Shown one piece after another: positions 49,391-57,307 of a stretch of 57,307 bases of DNA. Source of the stretch: a virus. Position 1 is the first letter of the stretch. Every line of letters begins with the position of its first letter. A program made the translations under genes and the position numbers. The notes beneath the pieces were generated by a model. That model had not been told where the DNA came from. It worked only from the letters and a program-made list of their open reading frames with translations, and did no database searches. The DNA is taken from positions 1-57,307 of the IMG/VR virus record IMGVR_UViG_3300025133_007637; one strand, written 5' to 3'.

Positions 49391-49534
49391 TTAATACTCC
49401 TGCAAAATCTTGCGGAGGCGTTGTATCTTTTGCCGCGTCTTTTTGCGCTTGGTTAACTTATGTGGGTGAGCACCGGCTTTGCGCTTGAAAATCTGGCAAA
49501 ATTCGGGGCCTAGTGCTGGTGCTTTCTTTTTCAT
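49391..49534 (-). CDS. Basic small protein, 47 residues
   Basis: ATG 49534, stop 49391-49393. MKKKAPALGPEFCQIFKRKA then HPHKLTKRKKTRQKIQRLRK: about one third Lys/Arg, likely nucleic-acid binding. Three bases after the upstream stop. Confidence 0.65.
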   Translation of the reverse strand: MKKKAPALGPEFCQIFKRKAGAHPHKLTKRKKTRQKIQRLRKILQEY

Positions 49535-49537
49535 AAC

Positions 49538-49717
49538 TCACCTATTTTGTTTCGGTAATGAGCAAAAACCCTCATCAATAAGGCTCTTTGCGGTTCGTCC
49601 GTAATGTCCTTGGAGTGTCCAAGCCATTCCACTATTAATCAAACCTTGGAAAAACTCGACGAGTCGTTCCCAATCCATTTGACCATTTTCATAATCAATT
49701 ATGTCTTGAACATTCAT
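49538..49717 (-). CDS. Small phage protein (DUF7417-like), 59 residues
   Basis: ATG 49717 shares its A with the upstream stop. VEFFQGLINSGMAWTLQGHY then GRTAKSLIDEGFC, the pattern also in 40156-40398. Widespread in phages; function unknown. Confidence 0.75.
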   Translation of the reverse strand: MNVQDIIDYENGQMDWERLVEFFQGLINSGMAWTLQGHYGRTAKSLIDEGFCSLPKQNR

Positions 49718-49887
49718 TATTTAATTTCCTCGACTGTCACTTCTAACAGTTCCTCACCAGAATATTCGGTGTGGATAGGTTCGGCACCAGTAGAATAAAC
49801 CACTTCTTCGGCTTCTTCTTCTGACGGTGCTTCCACTTCATAGGTTTGATACACAGTACAGGGAATAATAACTTTAAATTTTTTCAT
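49717..49887 (-). CDS. Small beta-rich protein, 56 residues
   Basis: ATG 49887. MKKFKVIIPCTVYQTYEVEA then PSEEEAEEVVYSTG: same layout as 50401-50598 and 51423-51653 (a strand pair ending V-E-A or I-E-x, an E/D-rich helix, another strand), so three paralogues in 2 kb. TAATG overlaps at both ends. Confidence 0.7.
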   Translation of the reverse strand: MKKFKVIIPCTVYQTYEVEAPSEEEAEEVVYSTGAEPIHTEYSGEELLEVTVEEIK

Positions 49888-50066
49888 TATTGAATTTCGT
49901 CTTCGTCTTTGATCAGGCCAAAGGTAATCGCATCTTCAACAAGTTGATCAAAATCACTTTGATAATCAGAGTCCAATGCTTTTTGTGCAAACTGAATCAA
50001 ATCGTATTGTGTCCAAGATTCAATAACTTGCGGAATAAGTTTATCAATTAATTCAAATTTGGTCAT
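49887..50066 (-). CDS. Small helical protein, 59 residues
   Basis: ATG 50066, stop 49887-49889, TAATG at both ends. TKFELIDKLIPQVIESWTQY then LIQFAQKALDSDY: helical, acidic. No family recognised. Confidence 0.7.
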   Translation of the reverse strand: MTKFELIDKLIPQVIESWTQYDLIQFAQKALDSDYQSDFDQLVEDAITFGLIKDEDEIQ

Positions 50067-50404
50067 TATACTTCTCCTTTTAATTGTGCAACGCGATAAT
50101 CTTCTTCGACCAGATCATCTTCTTGGATATCGACCAATTTAGTCATAGTCAATTTCTTGACTGAATCGTCACAAAGACCCTGCACTACTCGCTTCCATCG
50201 ATTACTTCGAGTAGAATCCATCCATTTTTTATCCTCTAAGAGTTCGACGGCATCTTCTACTAATTTATAGTCAACACACAATCCCAAATCTTTGTCGATG
50301 ATGTCATCCACCAAGCGGCCCAACGTACAGACAAAGTTTTCAAGGTCTAAGATTGACCTAGCAAATTTTTCATCCTGTTCTTTAATTATTTCTATTATAC
50401 TCAT
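50066..50404 (-). CDS. Hypothetical protein, 112 residues
   Basis: Helical and acidic. It ends EEDYRVAQLKGEV, almost the same as DEGYQVARLKGEAL at the end of 51423-51653, so the two share a C-terminal tail although the rest differs. Overlaps the upstream gene by four bases. Confidence 0.65.
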   Translation of the reverse strand: MSIIEIIKEQDEKFARSILDLENFVCTLGRLVDDIIDKDLGLCVDYKLVEDAVELLEDKKWMDSTRSNRWKRVVQGLCDDSVKKLTMTKLVDIQEDDLVEEDYRVAQLKGEV

Positions 50405-50598
50405 ACTCGGAGTTCTCCATTTTCATCTTCGTAGCATTCAACTTCATCAATTTCAACATGATTTACTGATACTACAAACCATTCAGAATCCCGTGCATTT
50501 TGTGCTTGCTGGATTGCCATTTCTTCGTTATCCACATCCTCGATTTCAATTTCTTGGGTTACGGTGATGGTTCGTGTTACAATGTATATTTTATTCAT
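50401..50598 (-). CDS. Small beta-rich protein, paralogue of 49717-49887
   Basis: 65 residues: KIYIVTRTITVTQEIEIEDV, DNEEMAIQQAQNARDSEW, VNHVEIDEVEC. Strand-helix-strand layout of the DpnD/PcfM-like type. First gene behind the 50629-50658 promoter. Confidence 0.7.
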   Translation of the reverse strand: MNKIYIVTRTITVTQEIEIEDVDNEEMAIQQAQNARDSEWFVVSVNHVEIDEVECYEDENGELRV

Positions 50599-50628
50599 CT
50601 TTTTTTTAATCCCTCACTTTCTAAATGT

Positions 50629-50658
50629 ATTGTCTCACGATTGTATGCTACTTGTCAA
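50629..50658 (-). promoter_or_regulatory. Promoter inside the end of the upstream gene
   Basis: TTGACA (50658-50653), 18-base spacer, GACAAT (50634-50629); -35 lies in the last codons of the 50648 gene. Starts an operon of about nine genes ending at 48409. Confidence 0.75.
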
Positions 50659-50827
50659 GTATTTTCTTAATCTTTTTGATCAGTTCTTTGTAGGGTTTCT
50701 CTAGCCTATCCTGCATAGGAATGTCAACAAACCCGGATACCCTTTCTTCTGCCATTGATCCGGCTTGAACGCGACCGAGCGATAGCGATACGAGAATTAA
50801 TTTCCACTCTTTTTCACTCAACTTCAT
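50648..50827 (-). CDS. Small protein, 59 residues, leaderless start
   Basis: ATG 50827 is six bases after -10. MKLSEKEWKLILVSLSLGRV then ..KPYKELIKKIKKILDK; the K-L-S-E-K start resembles the 41214 protein (K-L-S-D-K). Helical. No family recognised. Confidence 0.7.
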   Translation of the reverse strand: MKLSEKEWKLILVSLSLGRVQAGSMAEERVSGFVDIPMQDRLEKPYKELIKKIKKILDK

Positions 50828-50833
50828 GTATGT

Positions 50834-50863
50834 ATTGTCTCACGATTGTATGTTATTTGTCAA
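50834..50863 (-). promoter_or_regulatory. Promoter, leaderless type
   Basis: TTGACA (50863-50858), 18-base spacer, GACAAT (50839-50834), six bases, ATG 50827. Its core is nearly identical to that at 50629-50658 over about 30 bases (ATACAATCGTGAGACAATAC in common). Confidence 0.78.
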
Positions 50864-51146
50864 GCGTTTTCTTAATCTTTTGTCTTGGGTCGAAGTTTTT
50901 TAAGTGGGGGTTTTCATCCACCCAATTCTTATGGATTGCCCAACGGTGGTCCCACAATCGTTTACGAATTGAATCGATCCGAAAAGGATTATTTGAATAA
51001 ATTGCACGTTTATTCCCCATTTGGGCGTGTCTCTGCTGCAAAGCGCATTTGTATTTTGTTGCTAATTGTTCTAATTTTGAGCGTTCATCATCTTGAACAA
51101 ACCCCAAGAAGTACCAATCTTTTTCAAATCGTGGCATAGCAGACAT
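50853..51146 (-). CDS. Hypothetical protein, 97 residues
   Basis: RFEKDWYFLGFVQDDERSKL, NPFRIDSIRKRLWDHRWAIH, DENPHLKNFDPR: aromatic and basic, helical. No family recognised. Its last codons form the -35 box of the next promoter. Confidence 0.62.
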   Translation of the reverse strand: MSAMPRFEKDWYFLGFVQDDERSKLEQLATKYKCALQQRHAQMGNKRAIYSNNPFRIDSIRKRLWDHRWAIHKNWVDENPHLKNFDPRQKIKKTLDK

Positions 51147-51150
51147 TTTA

Positions 51151-51423
51151 TTAACCTCGTTTAACCAATTTTAAACAGCCGGGATGGGTTCCTACTGCCG
51201 TGTTTGTATATTCAGTCCATTGAACTAATGGTGTGTTGTATTGTTTGTTGATGCCCACAACGGCACCCAAGATCCTACGAAAAGGTTTTGAAGCATCTCC
51301 GGTCGGATCACATAATTCCTTGGATACTAAATCGCCAAGCTCCGGGTACTCACCGGATTCATACCGAATCTTCTTTGGTCCATCAAATGGAACTGTTATA
51401 CCTTTAAAGGGTTTGTTCATCAT
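51151..51423 (-). CDS. SH3/KOW-like family protein
   Basis: 90 residues: YPELGDLVSKELCDPTG, GAVVGINKQYNTPLVQWTEYT, LKLVKRG. The G-D-L-V turn, G-V-V strand, W strand and final L-K-L-V strand of the array family are all present; an outlying member. Confidence 0.7.
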   Translation of the reverse strand: MMNKPFKGITVPFDGPKKIRYESGEYPELGDLVSKELCDPTGDASKPFRRILGAVVGINKQYNTPLVQWTEYTNTAVGTHPGCLKLVKRG

Positions 51424-51653
51424 TATAGTGCTTCTCCCTTGAGTCGTGCGACTTGATAGCCTTCGTCAATCAGGTCAAGAATGTTTTGGACCGACGTGGG
51501 ATCAACCGTTCGCGATACAAGTTTAGTCGCAACGACTTCAGGATTTCCGTAACCATCCTGAACTTTATGGTAGGCATCATTAAAAGTGTCGGCATCGACT
51601 TCTATGACTTCGTGAATGACTTTTGAAACAAGAACTTTATAACGTTTTTTCAT
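51423..51653 (-). CDS. Small beta-rich protein, leaderless start
   Basis: 76 residues from ATG 51653, six bases after the -10 box; the longer frame would include the promoter. KKRYKVLVSKVIHEVIEVDA, DTFNDAYHKVQDGYGNPE, then a C-terminal EGYQVARLKGEAL shared with 50066-50404. Paralogue of 49717 and 50401. Confidence 0.76.
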   Translation of the reverse strand: MKKRYKVLVSKVIHEVIEVDADTFNDAYHKVQDGYGNPEVVATKLVSRTVDPTSVQNILDLIDEGYQVARLKGEAL

Positions 51654-51659
51654 ACCCAT

Positions 51660-51688
51660 ATTATCTCCTATCGGAGCAATAAAGTCAA
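51660..51688 (-). promoter_or_regulatory. Promoter with distal GGGCTTCC box, leaderless type
   Basis: TTGACT (51688-51683), 17-base spacer, GATAAT (51665-51660), six bases, ATG 51653. Box core 51720-51727 is 31 bases from -35; a CGGGACAGTGA copy lies at 51740-51750. Confidence 0.82.
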
Positions 51689-51764
51689 CGAAAAAGATTA
51701 AGATAATGCTGATTTTCGTGGAAGCCCTGCGTAGGGTATTCACTGTCCCGCAGGTTTTGGGTTT

Positions 51765-51971
51765 TTAGGAGAGATTTTGGAGCAAGGCGTCAATTTTTTC
51801 AACCAAACCCATTTGATTGGCGTGACCGGCTGAATCGTGCCAGTAATCGGGCATCTTTACATGTGATTTTAAAATTGTTGCGCGGGATTCTTTTAAAACT
51901 TCGACAAGTTCTTTTTGAGCAGCAAGGGATTCAAAATAATCCTTAGCATTTATATAACATGGTTTTTTCAT
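51765..51971 (-). CDS. Hypothetical protein, 68 residues
   Basis: Helical: AKDYFESLAAQKELVEVLKE, YWHDSAGHANQMGLVEKIDA. No family recognised. Starts inside the end of the next gene (four-base overlap). Confidence 0.62.
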   Translation of the reverse strand: MKKPCYINAKDYFESLAAQKELVEVLKESRATILKSHVKMPDYWHDSAGHANQMGLVEKIDALLQNLS

Positions 51972-52345
51972 TTATTAAATTTCCTTAGTTCATTATTTGT
52001 AACTTCAAATTCATCACCTGAAAAATCGTAAGTCGGTTTTGCTGGTGTCTTTTCGCTAAAACCAATGCCTTTAATTCCTCTAATGTCGGTTCGACTGCTT
52101 TCTACTTTTGGGTGAAATTGTGCTGCCCAATTATTGTGTTGCTTGTAGGGATCTTTCTTGGGATTAATGGGATGATTGCCACAGCCACACCAGTGAATAG
52201 TTCTTATCTCTGGCTGTGTTACTTCTTCATCATCAGGAATTTGTTTTTTATGAGATTTTTTCATCATCTTCTTTTTTGCCACAGATGGCTTTTCTGTGAT
52301 TGGACCCAGATTTCCTAATAAATTTACCTTCATCATGTCGTTCAT
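51968..52345 (-). CDS. Hypothetical protein, 125 residues
   Basis: ATG 52345 chosen: AAGGAG lies eight bases upstream and the gene then abuts the lysozyme gene. Basic first half (KKKMMKKSHKKQ), then IHWCGCGNHPINPKK and RTDIRGIKGIGF. No family recognised; the C-x-C-x2-H could hold zinc. Confidence 0.62.
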   Translation of the reverse strand: MNDMMKVNLLGNLGPITEKPSVAKKKMMKKSHKKQIPDDEEVTQPEIRTIHWCGCGNHPINPKKDPYKQHNNWAAQFHPKVESSRTDIRGIKGIGFSEKTPAKPTYDFSGDEFEVTNNELRKFNK

Positions 52346-52346
52346 T

Positions 52347-52877
52347 TCAACTCCTTCGTTTGACTTGAAAGCGAATACCTTCAATCAAGTCCTTATAGTA
52401 TTTATGCAGGTTCTCTTTTCTTTTGGTTACTTTTTTTTGGTATTTAATGATTTTATGTTTATTTTTTGATTTAGGCCAACCGGGACCACCATTGTAACAT
52501 CTGTAGGCCAAACCGCCCTTACAATGTTTATACCTGTCCCTATAATAGTTTAAAATATAGGAACCTGCTTTTATACTAACCTCGGGCTTGAACATTTGCG
52601 TTTCACATTCTTTTCTAGTTTTAAAGTGCAAAGACTTTTGCCACCACTTACAATTAACCTGAAATAAACCTGCATCGCGTGTTCGCGAATAGGCTTTAGG
52701 CTTTAAAGAAGATTCAGTGAGCGCGATTGCTAACAACTCATAAGGATCTTGTTGGTTATTTTCTGCAAACTTAACAATTTGCACCACATGTTTGTGTTTT
52801 GATTGTCGATTTAATCCATAGGGATCACAGGCACCCGCTAGGATGGCTGCGTTGATAAAGGTAACGACCCATTCCAT
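52347..52877 (-). CDS. Lytic transglycosylase (SLT/goose-lysozyme-like)
   Basis: 176 residues from ATG 52877 (AAGGAAG upstream). An N-terminal signal-like stretch EWVVTFINAAILAGAC precedes an SLT domain: DPYELLAIALTESSLKPKAYS with the catalytic Glu in ALTES, DAGLFQVNCKWW and YRCYNGGPGW. It would cut peptidoglycan glycan strands, for infection entry or lysis. Confidence 0.82.
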   Translation of the reverse strand: MEWVVTFINAAILAGACDPYGLNRQSKHKHVVQIVKFAENNQQDPYELLAIALTESSLKPKAYSRTRDAGLFQVNCKWWQKSLHFKTRKECETQMFKPEVSIKAGSYILNYYRDRYKHCKGGLAYRCYNGGPGWPKSKNKHKIIKYQKKVTKRKENLHKYYKDLIEGIRFQVKRRS

Positions 52878-52894
52878 TTTTACTTCCTTATTTA

Positions 52895-53188
52895 CTAATA
52901 AATGTCGTTTCCGAAGAACCAATCATCATCATCATTAAAATCAAAATCTAGCTGGAAATCATCAATAAGGTTTTGATCGAGGATGTCTTCTAATTTATTA
53001 TTATCAAATTCTTCTGAATCTACCATTTCTGATTCTATTAAATTCTCAACGATTAAAGTAACTATTTCATCGTATTCCTCATCTGAAATGTTCTCTTTGC
53101 ATTCCCTTAAGTTGGCCCACGCCTCGGAAGCAGTTAATGTTCCCATTAAAAAATCCTCCATTATTTTGTTTGCTAAAAAATTATCCAT
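52895..53188 (-). CDS. Very acidic small protein
   Basis: 97 residues; the second half is dominated by Asp/Glu (DSEEFDNNKLEDILDQNLID, FNDDDDWFFGND). It resembles DNA-mimic or anti-restriction proteins only in charge; no family recognised. First gene behind the 53220 promoter. Confidence 0.6.
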   Translation of the reverse strand: MDNFLANKIMEDFLMGTLTASEAWANLRECKENISDEEYDEIVTLIVENLIESEMVDSEEFDNNKLEDILDQNLIDDFQLDFDFNDDDDWFFGNDIY

Positions 53189-53219
53189 TTATTTCTCTCC
53201 TTTGTTGGACTAATGAATA

Positions 53220-53248
53220 GAATAACACAATTATCTTTCACTTGTCAA
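53220..53248 (-). promoter_or_regulatory. Promoter
   Basis: TTGACA (53248-53243), 17-base spacer, TTATTC (53225-53220) with an extended TGTG. Leads to GGAGAG and ATG 53188. Confidence 0.65.
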
Positions 53249-53251
53249 GAC

Positions 53252-55171
53252 TTAAATACAAATGTTCTGAAAGATATTCCTTAATAATTCAGTATATCGT
53301 ACTGGATCGGGTGGATAAATGTTAATTAATCTATCCATTTCATTATTAACAATGTCATCCCACATTTGAAAATAATTATTATTTGTTATTATATAAGTTT
53401 CATACATATCACCAGGAGAACAATCGCCAACACTACAATTCAGTGCTTGAGCTTGAACGTGAGTTTCTGTTGTAGAACCCCATGTTTGGGCTGGCTCATC
53501 AGTAATCATAATAATATAAGGATAGGCATCTGATCGCCAGTTGATCCCCACAGGATCGCTCGGGTCTGTTAAAGAGTCCATTACATCCCAACTCGGTTCA
53601 CTACCTCCACCATTACACGCCATATTCAATAGTGCTGCGCGAAAGGCCGCGACATCCACTAGTGATGGTTGTGATCGCAATTCATAACGTGCTGATGAAT
53701 TAGTTTGATATTGACCAGGAAACGAAACAAGAGCAAATCTGTGTTCAGTGTTTTGAAACTGTGAAATGTATTGTGTTATTCCTTGTGTCAATGCTGAGAT
53801 AAACGGGCACATTGAACCAGAAATGTCTATCACAAAAACCATATCAACTTTGGCGTGAGGATTTAAATCTTCGTCTATTGCGCCATCGCAATCATTGTCT
53901 AAATGATCACAAATTTCTAGCTGCGGAGATACAGCACCAATACAATCAGACCATACGCCTAACGTGCAAGAACTAGTTCCAACGCGACATTCACCAATTC
54001 CAGCTGTTGCTGTATTCCCACAGGTCATTCCCATTCCGTCTATAACACCATCGCAATCATCATCCCAGTTGTTGCATGTTTCTGGTGCTATGTTATAGAA
54101 ATAGCATGGACCCCATGCGCCATACTCATCACACAACTCAACTCCAACACCACAATTAACAGGAGTATTAGTTGCTGGATCAAGTATGTTCTGGTTACAA
54201 ATGCGAGCTTGGCCAAGCACACAACTACACCCCTCATCAACTACGCCATCACAATCATTATCGATCATATCACAAAGTTCTGTCGTGGGTTGGGCTGCAT
54301 CACAGTTTACCCAAGCACCACTTGAACATTCCTCGACGCCAGAACCACAGGCACTAACGCATCTGCGTATTAATCCCTCATCAACCGCACCATCACAATC
54401 ATTGTCCGCCCCATCGCAGGTTTCGGCTTCGGGATAGATCGCATCAATACATTTTGACTCGCCGCCATCACACAACACCCTTCCAAATGCACAAATTCCT
54501 ACAGCTTGCGATGGTCCACACGTTATATGACGAATGTCGTCCACTACACCACTGCAATCATCATCAATCTGATTGCAGGTTTCCGCAGTTGGAAGTGTTT
54601 GGTTGTTGCACGGTCCCCATTGACCATTGATACAGAATTGCTCACCGCGTTTACAGATTGAGTCGCCGCCGAATGTTGCGTTAGTGGGTCCGCGCCAGCA
54701 ACTAATGGGTTTTAAGTCTTCGTCAATCTGATCGTTACAATCATTGTCGCGGCCATCACAAACTTCTGTTGCTGTTGGGTTTACTGATTTTCGCAAATCA
54801 TCGCAATCGCCGCCGCAAGAGGTATAGCCATCCTTGTCAAGATCAAATCCTTCATCGACCTCTCCGTTACAGTCATTATCCACACCATCGCAAATTTCTT
54901 CAGCGGGAGAAACAAAACCTACACAAATTTCACGATCTTCAGGATCGCATTCAATTATTCCAAAATGACATGCACCTGTTTTATAAATGTCGTGATCTTT
55001 AAAGTTATCTGCTAAAACGACGGTTCCGTCGTTAGTAATTCCGCAAGGACGATTTATATGACAAACTTTAGCTAAACCAGAGCCGTCATCACACGATGAA
55101 CAACCTTGAAGAATGGTCGCTACCGCGATGAAAAATAATAGTATTTTGCGTTGGCAAAAAATTGCCCCCAT
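53252..55171 (-). CDS. Lipoprotein with seven MopE-type repeats and a VWA domain
   Basis: 639 residues, the largest product here. Lipoprotein signal with Cys in ATILQGCSSCDDG (near residue 24). Seven Cys/Asp repeats of the MopE metal-binding type, for example CDGVDNDCNGEVDEG, CDGADNDCDGAVDEG and CDMIDNDCDGVVDEG, separated by cysteine-paired spacers (residues 90-440). Then a VWA domain with MIDAS DMVFVIDISGSM near 445. Such proteins are typical of Myxococcota-like outer surfaces and probably bind Ca2+ or Cu. A surface adhesin or host-surface modifier is inferred. Confidence 0.85.
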   Translation of the reverse strand: MGAIFCQRKILLFFIAVATILQGCSSCDDGSGLAKVCHINRPCGITNDGTVVLADNFKDHDIYKTGACHFGIIECDPEDREICVGFVSPAEEICDGVDNDCNGEVDEGFDLDKDGYTSCGGDCDDLRKSVNPTATEVCDGRDNDCNDQIDEDLKPISCWRGPTNATFGGDSICKRGEQFCINGQWGPCNNQTLPTAETCNQIDDDCSGVVDDIRHITCGPSQAVGICAFGRVLCDGGESKCIDAIYPEAETCDGADNDCDGAVDEGLIRRCVSACGSGVEECSSGAWVNCDAAQPTTELCDMIDNDCDGVVDEGCSCVLGQARICNQNILDPATNTPVNCGVGVELCDEYGAWGPCYFYNIAPETCNNWDDDCDGVIDGMGMTCGNTATAGIGECRVGTSSCTLGVWSDCIGAVSPQLEICDHLDNDCDGAIDEDLNPHAKVDMVFVIDISGSMCPFISALTQGITQYISQFQNTEHRFALVSFPGQYQTNSSARYELRSQPSLVDVAAFRAALLNMACNGGGSEPSWDVMDSLTDPSDPVGINWRSDAYPYIIMITDEPAQTWGSTTETHVQAQALNCSVGDCSPGDMYETYIITNNNYFQMWDDIVNNEMDRLINIYPPDPVRYTELLRNIFQNICI

Positions 55172-55178
55172 ACTAATA

Positions 55179-55207
55179 CTTATACACTACGGGAATCAAA
55201 AAGTCAA
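55179..55207 (-). promoter_or_regulatory. Promoter of the MopE/VWA gene, almost leaderless
   Basis: TTGACT (55207-55202), 17-base spacer, TATAAG (55184-55179), seven bases, ATG 55171. The -10 lies in a 20-base sequence CCCGTAGTGTATAAGTATTA that also occurs on the plus strand at 20499-20518. Confidence 0.75.
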
Positions 55208-55941
55208 TTATTTTTTTTATTTTCCCTAAGTGAATGTAAGGAGTCGTAAGCAGAATTCTTAAAATTATTCAACTTTTCTAAATAACCTTGATTGCGAAGC
55301 ATTTTAAAAGCTAAATTTTCTGTAGAGAAAATCCCACCCTTTTCTAATCCACACTTGCGAAGTTTCTTTACTTTGTCTTTTAAATTTGACGCACGCTCAA
55401 ATACTGAGCCAGGAGATAATCTTTCTAAGCTATCGATTTCCCTCATTAATGAGTCTGCCTTTTTATCTGCGCCTTCGATATCAAGAATGGGTTTTTCTTT
55501 TTTTGGTTGTGTCAACCATTCATCATTTTGTAAAGAATAGACGCCCGTAGAATGATGAGGTTCGTTTATATCTTGAACATAAGTTTCAACCTCGTGATCA
55601 TACAATTTAATATCGTGAACATTATTCCATGACATTTTTTTTAAATTAAAAAAGTCGCGCAACAACTCAGGATCGATCTTAAGTTCATCAAGATCAACAA
55701 GTATGTGTAAGTCAACGTCCGACAAATCTGTCCAATTATAATTGGCTAAAGAACCAGTTAAAATGATATCTTTAACATTTAAATTAGGGACTTTTAAACT
55801 ATCTATGAATTCTTTAGCGATAATTAAAAGTTGTTCTCTAACTTTGGATTCAAGTTTATTATCTTTCCAAAAAGAAGGGTGAAGCTCATCTTTAACTTCA
55901 AAATCATTTCTGATCTTGTTAGTATTAAATTTGATCTTCAT
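55204..55941 (-). CDS. Nucleotidyltransferase-domain protein
   Basis: 245 residues. LTGSLANYNWTDLSDVDLHILVD near residue 65 is the G-S-x(n)-D-x-D motif of the pol-beta/MNT superfamily, followed by KLYDHEVETYVQD, whose Glu is the third metal ligand. The second half is helical. Similar single-domain transferases are common in T4-like marine phages; substrate unknown. Confidence 0.78.
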   Translation of the reverse strand: MKIKFNTNKIRNDFEVKDELHPSFWKDNKLESKVREQLLIIAKEFIDSLKVPNLNVKDIILTGSLANYNWTDLSDVDLHILVDLDELKIDPELLRDFFNLKKMSWNNVHDIKLYDHEVETYVQDINEPHHSTGVYSLQNDEWLTQPKKEKPILDIEGADKKADSLMREIDSLERLSPGSVFERASNLKDKVKKLRKCGLEKGGIFSTENLAFKMLRNQGYLEKLNNFKNSAYDSLHSLRENKKNN

Positions 55942-55953
55942 TATTACTTCTCG

Positions 55954-57006
55954 TTATTCGCCTTCTTCTACTAATTGGCGAGTTGCTCCATAAAGCTCTT
56001 TGGCGTTTTCTGATGCTTTCAAGCCAGCATTTTGGTTGCCGTTGACCGTGTATAGATTAATGTTTTCACTCATGTCTGCCAACCGATTATAGATGATGAC
56101 AATTTCATCTTGTAACTGATCAATGTATTTGTTTGCAATCTTTCTTATGTCTTCTTGAGAACCAAATTCCAAAGTTGCCACAGGGCCGAGTGCTTTGACT
56201 TGTCCCACGCCAATCTCAAAATGAGGTGAGTTTTTCTTCCATTGTTTATCGCTAACGTGTTCTTCTGCATAAAAAGTAGTTTTTCCTTGTGGAGTTCCCC
56301 TTTTCCATTCACCAAGAGGGCCGAGTTCATTCCCCATTAGTTCGCCGGTTGAGCCAACAGTAAATTCGTAAAAATCCATTGTATCAACTGCACCAGTGTC
56401 TTGCTCGTCTTTGAGAACTACTAAGTATTTCATCGGCTTTTTATACTTTAAGATACTGTTCCTCAAATCACGAAGGGAGCCGCCAACGTATCCACTGCCA
56501 CCTATTTTATAAAATTTTAAACTAATCGGGTTTCCAGAAGCATCAGTAAAGTCGGCAATATCACCACCCTGAACCTTATCTTTCTTTTGGTTGGCAGCAA
56601 TTTGTGCAGCATCTTTGCCATAAAGACTTGCTAAAAACGCTTCAAACAAAAATCCGGCTGTTGCATAGTTGTAATCGTAAATGATAGCAGCCAACACATC
56701 AAGAAAAACAAGATTAGAAAGAATAGTGGATGTAGATCTGCGTCTGATACAGGCTTCTTTACAATTGTTGATAAATCTGTTGATGAAATTAATTTTAGCG
56801 GGTAAAGATTTACCACCAATCTTATTCATAAACATTCCTATTGCTTGTCTGTCAGAAGAATCGGGATCACCAAACTTCTCACTTATTCTAAATTCAGGTA
56901 ATGATAAGGTTGTATCACGGTCTGTTTTTTTAATGCGTTTGCGGGCTTCGCTTAAAAGTTCTCGCCCTTCTGTGTGGGCACGCCATTTTTTTATAAATTC
57001 GCTCAT
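55954..57006 (-). CDS. PD-(D/E)XK-like phage protein
   Basis: 350 residues from ATG 57006, overlapping the upstream stop. ATAGFLFEAFLASLYGKDAA then GGDIADFTDASGNPISLKFYK suggests E...D-x(n)-(S)-L-K, a nuclease-type core. PMKYLVVLKDEQDTGAVDTMDFYEF continues the fold. It could be a head-associated nuclease or a structural protein that kept the fold. Confidence 0.6.
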   Translation of the reverse strand: MSEFIKKWRAHTEGRELLSEARKRIKKTDRDTTLSLPEFRISEKFGDPDSSDRQAIGMFMNKIGGKSLPAKINFINRFINNCKEACIRRRSTSTILSNLVFLDVLAAIIYDYNYATAGFLFEAFLASLYGKDAAQIAANQKKDKVQGGDIADFTDASGNPISLKFYKIGGSGYVGGSLRDLRNSILKYKKPMKYLVVLKDEQDTGAVDTMDFYEFTVGSTGELMGNELGPLGEWKRGTPQGKTTFYAEEHVSDKQWKKNSPHFEIGVGQVKALGPVATLEFGSQEDIRKIANKYIDQLQDEIVIIYNRLADMSENINLYTVNGNQNAGLKASENAKELYGATRQLVEEGE

Positions 57007-57307
57007 TTCTTTAAATACCTTCTCCAAGATTCAAATAACATTTTATCAGATATTTTGGACTTTTTTGATTCTTTTGGTGGTTCCCAACCTACTGCCCCCT
57101 CTGGTGGCGGAACATAATTGCTTGATGGTGGGAGTTTTTTTGATGCTGGTTCAGACTGATCGTCAGGTTGAAAAGGGGGCTCTTGATCTTCCGCGTCTTT
57201 TAAAAGACCATAATATTCATTCGCAGACACTTGACGTAATGATTGGTTCCAACCTTGCTTATTCATTTCTTCCAATAGTTTTGCTGCCAATCTCATTTGT
57301 TGGTCGT
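57003..57307 (-). CDS. Hypothetical protein, 5' end beyond the window
   Basis: At least 101 codons; the frame stays open to the right edge and the ATG at 57296 has no binding site, so the start probably lies outside. A proline-rich middle (PPFQPDDQSEP..SSNYVPPPEG) and a C-terminal LFESWRRYLKK, an end-motif frequent in T4-like phage proteins. Confidence 0.6.
   Translation of the reverse strand, partial: DQQMRLAAKLLEEMNKQGWNQSLRQVSANEYYGLLKDAEDQEPPFQPDDQSEPASKKLPPSSNYVPPPEGAVGWEPPKESKKSKISDKMLFESWRRYLKK

Overview
The window reads as part of a large tailed-bacteriophage genome (jumbo-phage-like, AT-rich) that infects a Gram-negative bacterium. The reasons are these. About 150 mostly small, tightly packed or overlapping genes lie almost all on the minus strand. 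A block of virion surface proteins sits at 25.2-28.4 kb. Phage-typical enzymes are present (PhoH, a DnaQ-like exonuclease, Cas4/RecB-like nucleases, a lytic transglycosylase). There are tRNA-Gly(TCC), tRNA-Leu(TAA) and a tmRNA, and many products have no recognisable family. No capsid, terminase or polymerase gene lies in the window, so the phage call is an inference. An uncultured bacterial chromosome is the less likely alternative.

Layout, left to right, with transcription mostly right to left. 0-16 kb: a surface-glycan cassette (nucleotide-sugar enzymes RfbB and RfbH, NeuB/NeuA-like enzymes, a B12-type radical SAM enzyme, a split transketolase and about eight glycosyltransferase-like proteins). 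16-25 kb: a nuclease, metallopeptidases, PhoH, the only plus-strand gene (a secreted trypsin-like lipoprotein), then tmRNA, tRNA-Gly and virion-maturation-like acidic proteins. 25-28.5 kb: virion surface proteins. 28.5-31.6 kb: an exonuclease, an outer-membrane barrel, micro-proteins, a HAD enzyme and tRNA-Leu. 31.6-34.9 kb: a complete glyoxylate shunt (aceB-aceA) under its own promoter. 35-39.7 kb: a dense tandem array of small proteins that share one SH3/KOW-like 'K-x-G-D-L-V' domain. 39.8-53 kb: an early-type region of very small genes driven by a repeated family of sigma70-like promoters, with a MoxR ATPase/VWA-metallopeptidase pair, AT-hook proteins, a zinc-knuckle protein and a lysozyme-like enzyme. 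53-57.3 kb: a MopE-repeat/VWA lipoprotein, a nucleotidyltransferase and a nuclease-like protein.

Three things stand out. (1) The tmRNA (20034-20501) is complete, with a G3:U70 acceptor, PK1 and a tag ANDNVALTLAA. It also carries a 63-codon gene with its own ribosome binding site, inserted where PK3/PK4 normally lie. (2) An intact isocitrate lyase/malate synthase operon sits among phage genes. (3) At least nine promoters share a GGGTTW box at fixed distances upstream of a TTGACA-N17/18-GAtAAT core. In several of them the start codon falls exactly at the expected transcription start, which points to leaderless mRNAs.

Start codons were moved from the longest open frame wherever a ribosome binding site, a promoter or an upstream overlap decided otherwise. 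Several genes shorter than 60 codons were found by reading the gaps.
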